From Oscillospiraceae bacterium (GTDB lineage Bacteria; Bacillota; Clostridia; Oscillospirales; Acutalibacteraceae), in NCBI GenBank assembly GCA_009785335.1, contig WQWM01000002.1, positions 62,001 through 126,000 on the forward strand: a stretch of DNA of 64,000 nucleotides, read 5' to 3'. Below are positions 56,432-64,000 of the stretch, one piece after another. Position numbers and translations under genes: made by a program. Within the stretch, counting starts at the first letter, position 1. Each line of letters opens with the position of its first letter. The notes beneath the pieces were generated by a model. That model ran no database searches and was not told the DNA's origin. It was given only the letters and a program-made list of their open reading frames with translations.

Positions 56432-57784
56432 ATGGACGAGTTTCACAAACTATTTAAGCTGGTGCGCGAGCAGTTGCGCCAAAACATGAGCGAAACCATT
56501 TTTGATGTGTGGTTGGCAGATATGACGCCTGTTTCGTTTGAGAACGGCCTAGCGACACTTGCGCTGCCAGAGTTCAAGCGCAAGGTGACCGAGCAGAAAT
56601 TTATGCAAGACCTGCACAGCGCATTTGAAGCTGCGCTGGGCTTTAGCGTAGAAATCCGCTTGGTGGAGCCTGTTGAGGAATCGGTGGCTTACATTCCGCC
56701 GGAAATGCAGGCGCAACGACCTGCATCGCAGCCGCCGATGCGTGCAGTGCCTACACCTCGGCTGCCGCATGGGCACGAGGCAAACACCTTTGACGCGTTT
56801 GTCATCGGCGGGGCGAATAAATTCGCTCATGCGGCGGCCCTTGCGGTGGCCGCTAATCCGGGCAAATGCTATAACCCGTTGTTTATTTACGGCAACTCGG
56901 GCTTGGGCAAAACGCACCTGTTGAGTGCGATTTACCACGAAATTGCGGAGAATTTTCCCCGTCAGCGGTTTATTTTCACCACCGGTGAGGCCTTTACCAA
57001 TGACATGATTCATCATCTGACGCTGAAAAACATGCCCGAGTTTCACCAGAAATACCGCAACGCGGACGTGCTGCTGGTGGATGACGTGCAGTTTATCGCA
57101 GGCAAGGAGGCCATTCAGGAGGAGTTTTTTCACACGTTTAATGCCATCACGCAGGGCGGCAAGCAGGTGGTGCTTACCAGTGACAAACCGCCCAAAGATA
57201 TGGCGACACTCGAAGATCGCCTGCGCAGTCGCTTGAGTGCGGGGCTGATTGCTGATATTCAACCACCGGATTTGGAGACCCGCATGGCCATCGTTAAGCG
57301 CAAGGCCAGCGACATCAGCTTGGAGCTAAACGACGAAATTGTAGACTACATTGCCAGCCAGATTAAGAGCAATATCCGCCAGCTGGAAGGCGCGGTGAAC
57401 AAGCTGGAAGCCTTCGTCACCCTGCGTGGCATGCAGTTGAACATGAACACCGTGAAGGCCGCCACCAGCGATATCATCAGCGAGGAACGGCCGCTGCCGG
57501 TGACCATTGAGCGCGTGATTGAGGAAGCGGCACGCGTGTTTAACCTTAGCGCGGCGGACTTGCGGTCGCGCAATCGCTCGGCGGAAATTTCCAACGGGCG
57601 TCAGGTGGCGATGTATTGCATCAGCCAGATTACGCAGCTGCCCACCAAAGCCATTGGCAAGGAATTCAGCCGCGACCACTCCACGGTGGTGTATGCACTG
57701 CGGGAGATTCGCGAGCGCGTGGTGCGTGAGCCGGGGCTGCGCAACCAGATTGATGAGATTATTAAGAATGTGAATGAGCGGTAG
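56432..57784 (+). CDS. dnaA: chromosomal replication initiator protein DnaA
   Basis: 450 residues. Domain I (about 1–80: LREQLRQNMSETIFDVWLAD), a short Pro-rich linker, and the AAA+ domain III with NTFDAFVIGGANKFAHAAAL, Walker A GNSGLGKTHLL, Walker B LLVDDVQFI and the sensor regions. Domain IV ends with the DNA-binding signature FSRDHSTVVYALREI. It melts oriC to begin replication. The usual partner dnaN does not follow: after 220 bases of repeats comes a peptidase-like gene and ftsY. The protein is complete, so dnaA itself is normal. Confidence 0.97.
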   Translation: MDEFHKLFKLVREQLRQNMSETIFDVWLADMTPVSFENGLATLALPEFKRKVTEQKFMQDLHSAFEAALGFSVEIRLVEPVEESVAYIPPEMQAQRPASQPPMRAVPTPRLPHGHEANTFDAFVIGGANKFAHAAALAVAANPGKCYNPLFIYGNSGLGKTHLLSAIYHEIAENFPRQRFIFTTGEAFTNDMIHHLTLKNMPEFHQKYRNADVLLVDDVQFIAGKEAIQEEFFHTFNAITQGGKQVVLTSDKPPKDMATLEDRLRSRLSAGLIADIQPPDLETRMAIVKRKASDISLELNDEIVDYIASQIKSNIRQLEGAVNKLEAFVTLRGMQLNMNTVKAATSDIISEERPLPVTIERVIEEAARVFNLSAADLRSRNRSAEISNGRQVAMYCISQITQLPTKAIGKEFSRDHSTVVYALREIRERVVREPGLRNQIDEIIKNVNER

Positions 57785-57817
57785 TGGTTTGTGATGCGGA
57801 CGAGCGAAGCTCGACGC

Positions 57818-57955
57818 AACCCCCACCCGCACGTCTACGACGCGCTTTCCTCCCCCAATGACCCACCCCACAAATGCAAGCATTTGCGGGGACCCCGGGC
57901 GGGGGAGGCCTTGGCAACATCTACACATTTCGATAAGAGTCCACCGCGAAGCGGC
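57818..57955 (+). repeat. composite intergenic repeat, copy 2
   Basis: Nearly the same sequence as 47487–47640: CTTTCCTCCCCCAATGACCC, the CAAATGCAAGCATTTG hairpin between CCCC and GGGG, and GGAGGCCTTGGCAACA. It continues directly into family A copy 7. Confidence 0.8.
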
Positions 57956-57989
57956 TAAAGTTTTTTGGTTCTTTTTTTCAAAAAAGAAC
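57941..57989 (+). repeat. palindromic repeat family A, copy 7
   Basis: CCACCGCGAAGCGGCTAAAG, T6, GG, arms GTTCTTTTTT / AAAAAAGAAC around TC (57968–57989). The ribosome site of the next gene (AGAGGAGG) starts immediately after. Confidence 0.85.
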
Positions 57990-58003
57990 AAGAGGAGGAT
58001 GTC

Positions 58004-58618
58004 TTGTCTCGTCTACTTGGGCTCTTCAGTGGCTTCCCGAGGGGATTTCCGCCTGAAGTTGCGGCTTTTTTGCGTGAACATCTCACGCAGCACGAAAGCT
58101 TGGCGTTTGTAGCATCCAACGTTGCGAATCACGCGAAAACGGATCACTACGCTGCCACGCTGAACGATTATTTCGCAAAAGCGGGTGTTCATTTTTCTCG
58201 TTACCATATGCTGGATGGACGCATCAGTTTCGCCCATGCGGTGCAGCTGGCTACCGAGACCGACTGTGTGTTTCTCATGGGCGGCAACCCTGCTACACAG
58301 ATACAATATCTGCGTGAAAGTGGCTTGGCACAAGCGATTGCGGGCACCCATGCGGCGGTGTTTGGACTGAGTGCAGGTGCCATCAACATGGCGAAAACCG
58401 CATTTGATGACACGCAATCGCCGTCAACGTATGCGGGTTTGGGCTTGGCGGACATCACCATTCATCCGCACTTTGATCCCCAAAAGCAAGATGAGCTGGC
58501 TGCGATACGGCAGGTTTCGGCGAAGCGTCCTATTTACGCGATGAAAGACGAAAGCGCTATTTTTGTGCAGAATGAGCAAAACACTTTCATGGGCGAAATC
58601 ATAAAATTCCAACAATAA
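58004..58618 (+). CDS. peptidase E-like (S51, glutamine-amidotransferase-fold) protein
   Basis: 204 residues; the likely start is TTG at 58004, placed 5 bases after AGGAGG. The fold markers are FVASNVANHAKTD, CVFLMGGNPATQIQYLRESG and the nucleophile elbow FGLSAGAINMAK with the catalytic Ser. The final HPHFDPQ may supply the His. This matches the S51 family, whose best-known member is peptidase E (aspartyl dipeptidase); cyanophycinase-like enzymes share the fold. It stands 9 bases before ftsY. Confidence 0.85.
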   Translation: MSRLLGLFSGFPRGFPPEVAAFLREHLTQHESLAFVASNVANHAKTDHYAATLNDYFAKAGVHFSRYHMLDGRISFAHAVQLATETDCVFLMGGNPATQIQYLRESGLAQAIAGTHAAVFGLSAGAINMAKTAFDDTQSPSTYAGLGLADITIHPHFDPQKQDELAAIRQVSAKRPIYAMKDESAIFVQNEQNTFMGEIIKFQQ

Positions 58619-58627
58619 GGAGACAAC

Positions 58628-59536
58628 ATGGCATTTTTGCAGCGACTTTTTGGCGGCATGAGCAAAACGCGCAGCTCTATGGATAGCGCCATTGACGCGA
58701 CCATGGATGGGCGCGAGCTGTGCGACGAGGTGTATGATGAGCTGGAGGAGATTCTCATCATGGCCGATTGTGGGATAAAAACCGCTGGGCACATCATCGA
58801 GTTATTGCGCCAGCGCGCAAAAAAGCAGCGCATGAAAACCGCTGGAGAGGTCAAAGCTGCGCTGCGTGATATCGTGGCCGAACTGCTGGGCGGCAACAAC
58901 GAGCTGGATATGATCACCATGCCAGCGATAATTTTGGTGATTGGCGTGAACGGTGTGGGCAAAACCACTTCAATCGGAAAAATTGCTGCGCACTATCGCG
59001 CTGAAGGTAAAAATGTGCTGTTGGGTGCGGCAGATACGTTTCGCGCAGCGGCAATTGATCAGTTGCAAATTTGGGCGGATCGTGCCGAAGTGCCGATTAT
59101 CAAGCAGCATGAGGGTGCCGACCCCGCTGCGGTGGTGTTTGACACAATTCAGTCGGGCAAAGCGCGTGAGGTGGACTTGATCATCTGCGACACCGCTGGG
59201 CGGTTGCACAATAAAAAGCATTTGATGGAAGAGCTTGGCAAAATTTATCGTGTGGTTGACCGAGAGTTGCCCTATTCTGACCGTGAGGTGTTGCTGGCAC
59301 TAGATGCGACCACAGGACAAAATGCGGTGAATCAGGCACGGGAGTTCAAGGAAATCGCCGAGGTGACGGGCATCATTCTCACAAAATTAGATGGCACAGC
59401 CAAGGGGGGCGTGGTGCTTAACATCAAAAATGAGCTGGGTATTCCTGTGAAATTCATTGGTGTAGGCGAGAAAATTGATGATCTTCAGCCCTTTAATGCG
59501 AAAGAATTTGCGGCGGCATTGTTCGGGGAGGACTAG
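58628..59536 (+). CDS. ftsY: signal recognition particle receptor FtsY
   Basis: 302 residues. An N domain (about 1–85) without the long acidic extension of some species, then the GTPase G domain with [58 protein letters not shown] and the closing [14 protein letters not shown]. It docks ribosome-bound SRP at the membrane translocon. GGAGAC precedes the ATG. The next gene follows after 2 bases. Confidence 0.97.
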   Translation: MAFLQRLFGGMSKTRSSMDSAIDATMDGRELCDEVYDELEEILIMADCGIKTAGHIIELLRQRAKKQRMKTAGEVKAALRDIVAELLGGNNELDMITMPAIILVIGVNGVGKTTSIGKIAAHYRAEGKNVLLGAADTFRAAAIDQLQIWADRAEVPIIKQHEGADPAAVVFDTIQSGKAREVDLIICDTAGRLHNKKHLMEELGKIYRVVDRELPYSDREVLLALDATTGQNAVNQAREFKEIAEVTGIILTKLDGTAKGGVVLNIKNELGIPVKFIGVGEKIDDLQPFNAKEFAAALFGED

Positions 59537-59538
59537 GC

Positions 59539-60120
59539 ATGGACATGGTGATTGCGACCCACAATGCAAAAAAACGTGCTGAGCTCGCGCGAATTTTGCA
59601 GCCACTGGGGTATAATATTTTGGACATTGCGCTACCTGATGTTGAAGAAACAGGCGTCACGTTTGTGCAAAATGCACGATTGAAGGCCATTGCAGGCTGT
59701 GCGGCTAGCGGATTGCCCTGCATTGCGGATGACTCGGGTTTGTGCGTTGATGCGCTAAATGGCGAACCGGGAGTATATTCCGCGAGATACGCTGGTGAGC
59801 ATGGCAACGATGCGGCAAATAATGCGAAGCTTTTGGCTAATCTGCACGATATTCGTGCAAGAAATGCACGTTTTGTTTGTTCGATTTGTTGTGTTTTCCC
59901 TGATGGACGCGAGATTGTGGCTGAAGGCGTGTGTGTGGGCAGCATTGCATATGAGCCGACCGGCGAGGACGGTTTTGGCTATGATCCGCTGTTTTTGCCT
60001 GCTGAAGTGCCTGGTAAGACGATGGCGCAATTGACCGCACAGCAGAAGGATATCATCAGCCACCGAGGGCACGCCCTGCAGAAATTTGCAAGAAAATTAG
60101 AGGAGATTTTATCGAAATGA
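59539..60120 (+). CDS. rdgB: XTP/dITP diphosphatase (RdgB/HAM1 family)
   Basis: 193 residues. The substrate loop is VIATHNAKKRAEL, followed by VEETGVTFVQNARLKA, CIADDSGLCVDALNGEPGVYSARYAG and GFGYDPLF, the hallmarks of the family that removes non-canonical purine nucleotides. The start at 59539 fits GGGGAGG upstream; a second ATG at 59545 is possible. It overlaps nagB by 4 bases (ATGA). Confidence 0.95.
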   Translation: MDMVIATHNAKKRAELARILQPLGYNILDIALPDVEETGVTFVQNARLKAIAGCAASGLPCIADDSGLCVDALNGEPGVYSARYAGEHGNDAANNAKLLANLHDIRARNARFVCSICCVFPDGREIVAEGVCVGSIAYEPTGEDGFGYDPLFLPAEVPGKTMAQLTAQQKDIISHRGHALQKFARKLEEILSK

Positions 60121-60842
60121 AAGTTATCACATTAAATGATGAAAATGAAATTGGCAAAGTAATTGGCGATTACTTTTGTACGCTGCTGCGGGAAAATCCT
60201 GCGGCGGTGCTTGGCCTTGCCACGGGTGCAAGCCCGATACCGACTTATCAGCGTATGATTTCGCGCTTTAACGCAGGCGACGTTTCGTTCGCGAAAGTGC
60301 GCACGTTCAACTTGGATGAATATTGTAATTTGCCTGCTACACACCCGCAAAGCTATCGCAGTTTTATGCATGCGCAGTTGTTTGCTCAGGTTGATATTGC
60401 GCAGAACAACACGCATTTCTTGGATGGGAATGCTATGGATGAAGCTGCAGAATGTTCACGCTTTGACGCGTTAATTGAGCAGCTTGGCGGCGTGGATCTA
60501 CAGTTACTCGGTATTGGTCGAAATGGACACATTGGCTTCAATGAACCCGCTGATGCTTTCACGCAGGGAAGCTTTAAAGTGCAACTTGCCCCCAGCACAC
60601 TGGAGGCAAATTCGGGCTATTTTATTGACGAAAACATGCCCACACATGCCATGACCATGGGTGTTGGCGCAATTTTGCGCGCGAAAGAAATCCTGCTGGT
60701 GGCAACGGGTGCAGCCAAGGCCGAGGCCGTGAGAGCCATGATACAGGGCGAAATCACACCGCAATTGCCCGCCAGCGCGTTGCAAAATCACCCAAAAGTG
60801 ACGATTTATCTCGACCCTGCTGCAGCGTCATTGCTGAAGTAA
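60117..60842 (+). CDS. nagB: glucosamine-6-phosphate deaminase
   Basis: 241 residues. LGLATGASPIPTYQRM, the active-site TFNLDEYCNLPATHPQSYRS, LLGIGRNGHIGFNEPA and the later TMGVGAILRAKEIL fit NagB, which converts glucosamine-6-phosphate to fructose-6-phosphate and ammonia. The allosteric tail of the Escherichia coli enzyme is lacking, as in many Gram-positives. AGAGGAG stands before the ATG. Its end overlaps the convergent murC end by 15 bases. Confidence 0.95.
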   Translation: MKVITLNDENEIGKVIGDYFCTLLRENPAAVLGLATGASPIPTYQRMISRFNAGDVSFAKVRTFNLDEYCNLPATHPQSYRSFMHAQLFAQVDIAQNNTHFLDGNAMDEAAECSRFDALIEQLGGVDLQLLGIGRNGHIGFNEPADAFTQGSFKVQLAPSTLEANSGYFIDENMPTHAMTMGVGAILRAKEILLVATGAAKAEAVRAMIQGEITPQLPASALQNHPKVTIYLDPAAASLLK

Positions 60843-62201
60843 ATCAATCATCATATGCGCGGCCTTGTAAATATCACCGCAGCCCAAGGTGAGCACAAGG
60901 TCGCCTTGTTGCGCGTGTTCAACGATGTGCTGCGCTACCTCGTTGAAGTTTTCGTGCCACGTGCTGCCAGGGATTTTTGCGGCCAAATCAGCGGTGGAAA
61001 TGCCCCAAGTGTTCACCTCGCGCGAGCCCATGATGGGAGTCATCGCCACGTGATCAGCGAGCTTTAGCGCTTCAGCGAAGTCGTCTAGTAACAGGGCAGT
61101 GCGTGAAAAGGTAAAGGGCTGAAACACTGCCCACACACGTTGATAATCCATTTGCTGCGCGGCGGTGAGCGCGACCTTAATTTCCAGCGGGTGATGCGCG
61201 TAATCGTCCGCTATTGTGATGCCGCGATGGGTGCCTAGCACCTCAAAACGCCGCCCTGCACCACGAAAATCCGCCAGTGCGGTTTCGCAATCCAACGCAC
61301 CAGTGCCCGAAAGCATGGCCGCGGCAATGGCTGCAAGGGAGTTGCTCACATTGTGCTCGCCGGGTGCGGCAAGGACAATTCTTGTTAGCGGTTCACCGCG
61401 ATAAATCAGGTCATAACTAGCTAGTGCGCCATTCATCGTCACATTGGCAGCGCGAAAATCGCAGCCTTCAGTGCGGCCAAAACTCACCAGTTTGCGAGCT
61501 TCCATGCCCTCAAGCGCGAGCCGAGTGTTGGTGTCGTCGCCGTTATATATTACGGTTTTTGTGGCCATTTCAGCAAATTTGCGGAAGGATGCCAGCAAAT
61601 TTTCAAGGGTTTTAAAGTACTCCATGTGGTCTTCATCGATGTTGAGAATAACCGCGACATCGGGCGAATATTGCAGAAAAGCGTCCTTGTATTCGCAGGC
61701 TTCAACGATCATATGATCGCTTTTGCCCACCAGTGCGTTGCGCGTTGAACCGGCTAAGCGACCACCCACCACGGCGGTGGGGTCAAGCTTGGCGGCTTGC
61801 ATGATGTGCGCAAGCATGGCTGTGGTTGTGGTTTTGCCGTGCGTGCCGCACACGCCAATGCAGTTATTAAAGCGCCGCGTGATGGCCGCTAGCAGGGCCG
61901 CGCGCTCAAAAGTGGGGATGCCCGAGGCTTTGGCGGCAACGAGTTCATGGTTGTCCGGCAGCAGTGCAGCAGTGTAAATGATTAAATCGGCACCGGCGAT
62001 GTTTTCCGCTTTTTGGTCCAGAAAAGTGGTGATGCCCAGCGATGAAACGCGCTTAAACGTCTCGCTTTCGTTGATGTCGCTGCCCGAAATGTCGTAGTTT
62101 TGGCTATGTAGAATCTCCGCTAGGGGGCACATTCCTGCCCCGCCAATGCCGATGAAGTGCACGCGCTTGGCGTGCTGCAATACCTTATCAATTTGATGCA
62201 T
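60828..62201 (-). CDS. murC: UDP-N-acetylmuramate–L-alanine ligase
   Basis: 457 residues. The Rossmann start is VHFIGIGGAGMCPLAEIL, then ISGSDINESETF, the ATP-binding GVCGTHGKTTTTAML, EACEYKDAFLQYSPDVAVILN, DDYAHHPLEI and the C-terminal LVLTLGCGDIYK. It adds L-alanine to UDP-MurNAc, the first amino acid of the peptidoglycan stem. Full length. TTTGGAGGG precedes the ATG. It is read convergently with nagB and divergently from the lipoprotein at 62282. Confidence 0.97.
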   Translation of the reverse strand: MHQIDKVLQHAKRVHFIGIGGAGMCPLAEILHSQNYDISGSDINESETFKRVSSLGITTFLDQKAENIAGADLIIYTAALLPDNHELVAAKASGIPTFERAALLAAITRRFNNCIGVCGTHGKTTTTAMLAHIMQAAKLDPTAVVGGRLAGSTRNALVGKSDHMIVEACEYKDAFLQYSPDVAVILNIDEDHMEYFKTLENLLASFRKFAEMATKTVIYNGDDTNTRLALEGMEARKLVSFGRTEGCDFRAANVTMNGALASYDLIYRGEPLTRIVLAAPGEHNVSNSLAAIAAAMLSGTGALDCETALADFRGAGRRFEVLGTHRGITIADDYAHHPLEIKVALTAAQQMDYQRVWAVFQPFTFSRTALLLDDFAEALKLADHVAMTPIMGSREVNTWGISTADLAAKIPGSTWHENFNEVAQHIVEHAQQGDLVLTLGCGDIYKAAHMMIDLLQQ

Positions 62202-62234
62202 GAAAGTAACCCTCCAAAGAATATGCTATTAAAT

Positions 62235-62263
62235 AGTATAACACAGTTCGCGTGCTTTGGCAA
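62235..62263 (-). promoter_or_regulatory. murC promoter
   Basis: Minus strand TTGCCA (62258–62263), 17 bases, TATACT (62235–62240), about 34 bases before the murC ATG. Confidence 0.7.
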
Positions 62264-62281
62264 GCGAAATTTGGAGGATAT

Positions 62282-62752
62282 ATGCGAAAGTTTTTGATTT
62301 TTTTTCTGATGGGCATGATTTTGTTGGGTGGCTGTGCGATTTCGGCAGTTCCACCGGCTGCACCGCAACAGTTTAACGCGACAGCGCAGGTTTGCGTTGG
62401 CGAGCACGAATTCGTTGCACAACTGCAGCAACTGCGCCCGGGCACATTAGCATGGACATACACAGCACCCAGTGAAATTGCGGGGCTGCAGCTGCATTTG
62501 CAGGGCGATTCTGTGACGCTACGTGATGGCGAAATAACCGCTGAAGTGCCTATAGAATCACTGCCGTTGAGCAACAAAGTGGTGTTGCTCAATGGCGTGC
62601 TGATGCGGCTTGCACAGGGCAATGTGGAGAATTTCACGCTTGCCGGCACGGTGAACGGCTTTGATTATACGGCCGAACTTTCGCCGCAGGGCGAACTGAT
62701 TGGCTTGAACATACCCGCGCTAAACATGGAGGTAACGCTATTACACAGCTGA
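62282..62752 (+). CDS. small secreted lipoprotein
   Basis: 156 residues from the ATG at 62282 (TTGGAGG upstream). Signal peptide MRKFLIFFLMGMILLGGC with lipobox LLGGC (Cys18). The mature part is beta-rich (ATAQVCVGEHEFVAQLQQL, LQGDSVTLRDGEITAEVPIE, TAELSPQGELIGLNIP), similar in style to small clostridial lipoproteins of unknown role. Its end overlaps the presumed start of the pseudouridine synthase gene by 13 bases, so the two are translationally linked. Confidence 0.8.
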   Translation: MRKFLIFFLMGMILLGGCAISAVPPAAPQQFNATAQVCVGEHEFVAQLQQLRPGTLAWTYTAPSEIAGLQLHLQGDSVTLRDGEITAEVPIESLPLSNKVVLLNGVLMRLAQGNVENFTLAGTVNGFDYTAELSPQGELIGLNIPALNMEVTLLHS

Positions 62753-63609
62753 ACTTTGCGGTGGCACCGCATGAAGATGGCCAGCAGGTCAAACAGATTT
62801 TGCGCAGCCGCGGGGTGAGCGTGCGGCTGATGAATCAGCTCAAACGCACGCCCAATGGCTTGACAATCAACGGGGAAAAAGTGGTGCGCACGGTGGATTT
62901 GTGCGCCGCGGGCGACACGCTTGTGCTGAATATCCCCGCCGATGAGCAACCGCTCGAAGGGCTTGCATATGATTTGGACATTTTGTATGAAGACGGCGAC
63001 ATTGTGGTGGTGAACAAGCCGCCCACGCTACCCATGCACCCCAGCCGAGCGCACCAAGGCAACACCCTTGCCAATGCCATCGCTGCGCGTTATGGCGTGA
63101 CATTTCGTGCTGCGGGCAGGTTGGACAAAGGGACATCGGGCATTGTGGTGGTGTGTTTGCATGCCTTTGCGGCGGCCAAGCTCAATAGCAAAGTCAGCAA
63201 GACCTACACCGCGCTGGTGCATGGGGAATATCACGGTGCGGGCACGTTTAGCAACACGATTTATCGTCCGAATGCCATGAGCACCATCCGTGCTTGCCGG
63301 GATTACTCTGACGCACGTGAACCGGGCGATGAAACCGCGGTGACGCATTGGCAGGCACAAAAAACGGACGATCGAGGGCGGTCGTCCCTACAAATTAAAT
63401 TGGAGACTGGGCGCACACACCAAATTCGTGTGCACTTTGCGCACCACAGCACGCCGCTGCTGGGCGATGATTACTATGGCGCGCCAGCGTGGGACAAGCC
63501 CGGACATGCGCTGCATTGCGGCGAAGCGCGCTTTGTGCATCCGGTTACAGGGGAAGAAATGACCTTCACTTGCGACCCACCATGGGTTGACATACACAGT
63601 GAAACTTGA
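62740..63609 (+). CDS. RluA-family pseudouridine synthase, probable ATT start codon
   Basis: 289 residues from the ATT at 62740, or 282 from the GTG at 62761. GGAGGT (62728–62733) lies the right distance before ATT, and the residues it adds (TQLNFAV) match the normal TxLxFxV beginning of this family; the GTG has no ribosome site. An S4-like N-terminal domain (VKQILRSRGVSVRLMNQLKR) precedes the synthase core with the catalytic Asp in AAGRLDKGTSGIVV and the late GRTHQIRVHF. It makes pseudouridine in rRNA or tRNA. A TGTAGGG-family repeat (63368–63393) is inserted in frame. Confidence 0.88.
   Translation: MTQLNFAVAPHEDGQQVKQILRSRGVSVRLMNQLKRTPNGLTINGEKVVRTVDLCAAGDTLVLNIPADEQPLEGLAYDLDILYEDGDIVVVNKPPTLPMHPSRAHQGNTLANAIAARYGVTFRAAGRLDKGTSGIVVVCLHAFAAAKLNSKVSKTYTALVHGEYHGAGTFSNTIYRPNAMSTIRACRDYSDAREPGDETAVTHWQAQKTDDRGRSSLQIKLETGRTHQIRVHFAHHSTPLLGDDYYGAPAWDKPGHALHCGEARFVHPVTGEEMTFTCDPPWVDIHSET
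63368..63393 (-). repeat. TGTAGGGA-type hairpin repeat inside the pseudouridine synthase gene
   Basis: GACGATCGAGGGCGGTCGTC then CCTACAA: on the minus strand TTGTAGGGACGACC, a member of the TGTAGGGG family. It is translated in frame between residues of the synthase core (DDRGRSSLQ). Confidence 0.6.
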
Positions 63610-63615
63610 TATAAT
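63587..63615 (+). promoter_or_regulatory. consensus promoter adjoining the start codon of the TatD-linked radical SAM gene
   Basis: TTGACA (63587–63592), 17 bases, TATAAT (63610–63615). The ATG is at 63622, seven bases past the -10 box, so the transcript should begin at or next to the start codon. No ribosome site lies between. Confidence 0.8.
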
Positions 63616-63621
63616 AAACAT

Positions 63622-64000
63622 ATGAATATTATCTATACATTTCAAGGCAAACCGTACATCAACCTCACTAATCGTTGCCCTTGTCGCTGCGTATTTTGCC
63701 TGCGCGAAACCCAACAAGGCGTGGGTAGCGCGGACTCGCTTTGGCACAAAAAAGAACCCACCTGGTCTGACATTGAGCAGGCCTTGCGGAGCTTTGACTT
63801 CGCCGGGGCAGGCGAGGTTGTGTTTTGTGGCTATGGCGAGCCAACCTGTGCCCTAGAAAATCTTCTGCACACAGCGGCTTGGCTGCGTGAGCATCACCCG
63901 CAACGACACCTGCGCTTGAACACCAACGGGCTGGGTGATTTACTCCACGGTCGTGCAATTGCGGGCGATTTTGCGGGGTTGATCGACAGTGTAAGCATTA
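63622..64000 (+). CDS. TatD-linked radical SAM protein, incomplete at the right edge
   Basis: 126 residues are visible. The N-terminus YINLTNRCPCRCVFCLRET is a radical SAM motif (CxxxCxxC), followed by GSADSLWHKKEPTWSDIEQA, VVFCGYGEPTCALENLL and LRLNTNGLGDL. This exact set marks the short radical SAM family that sits beside or is linked to tatD in Bacillota; its reaction is not known. The expected C-terminal part and any tatD gene lie beyond the window. Its promoter makes the mRNA essentially leaderless. Confidence 0.9.
   Translation, partial: MNIIYTFQGKPYINLTNRCPCRCVFCLRETQQGVGSADSLWHKKEPTWSDIEQALRSFDFAGAGEVVFCGYGEPTCALENLLHTAAWLREHHPQRHLRLNTNGLGDLLHGRAIAGDFAGLIDSVSI

Noticed and set aside
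37072-57989. Family A palindromes as a CRISPR array
   Set aside because: Copies are kilobases apart with no regular spacers and no cas genes.

Overview
The window reads as a chromosomal piece of an endospore-forming member of the Clostridia, probably related to the Oscillospirales. The support is a spoVAE gene, strong AGGAGG ribosome sites, the Bacillota gene order miaB–YlbF family–mutS–mutL–miaA, a small holin-like type I toxin, many AraC-type regulators, and intergenic repeat families of the kind common in gut Clostridia. No rRNA and no CRISPR array was seen. The only tRNA found is tRNA-Ser(UGA). The species cannot be fixed from the sequence alone.

Region 1 (1–15.7 kb, accessory): a damaged type I restriction-modification locus (hsdS1–hsdM intact; a second hsdS split by an IS1595-family element with an exact 8-bp target duplication and then fused by deletion to an hsdR remnant). 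Next come a SIR2–HerA pair of the anti-phage type, a frameshifted large serine recombinase, a helicase–nuclease (SF1 + DUF2726), a heparinase-like protein and further recombinase and AP2-type debris. The SIR2–HerA genes and the broken recombinase lie between two exact 18-bp direct repeats (6389–6406 and 10422–10439), which look like attachment sites of a small defence cassette.

Region 2 (16–30.6 kb): an AraC/GyrI regulator followed by a 969-residue protein made of three domains joined by a triplicated 20-residue linker, and a gene of unknown function; tRNA-Ser; a Cys-type sulfatase with its radical SAM maturase; a B12-dependent radical SAM enzyme; and a TetR-controlled heterodimeric ABC exporter.

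Region 3 (30.6–44.8 kb): housekeeping genes miaB, a YlbF-family protein, mutS, mutL, miaA, a BaiN-like flavoprotein, cmk, plsC and lysA, then small proteins and a lipoprotein. Several of these genes carry short repeats inserted in frame.

Region 4 (44.8–56.4 kb): repeat-rich spacers; a TerB_N/TerB_C protein with a BREX-like ATPase; a metallo-hydrolase, dtd and a DUF1294 gene; a second locus of the same peptidase-like family seen in region 2, one copy fused to an AraC domain; spoVAE, tyrA, bioY, birA; and a compact type I toxin–antitoxin locus at 55.5–55.8 kb.

Region 5 (56.4–64 kb): dnaA (without dnaN beside it), a peptidase E-like gene, ftsY, an XTP pyrophosphatase, nagB, murC, a lipoprotein, an RluA-type pseudouridine synthase with a likely ATT start, and the beginning of a TatD-linked radical SAM gene that runs off the right edge. 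Seven copies of a roughly 50-bp palindromic repeat, all on the same strand, are scattered from 37 to 58 kb. Their stems differ in sequence but keep perfect pairing.
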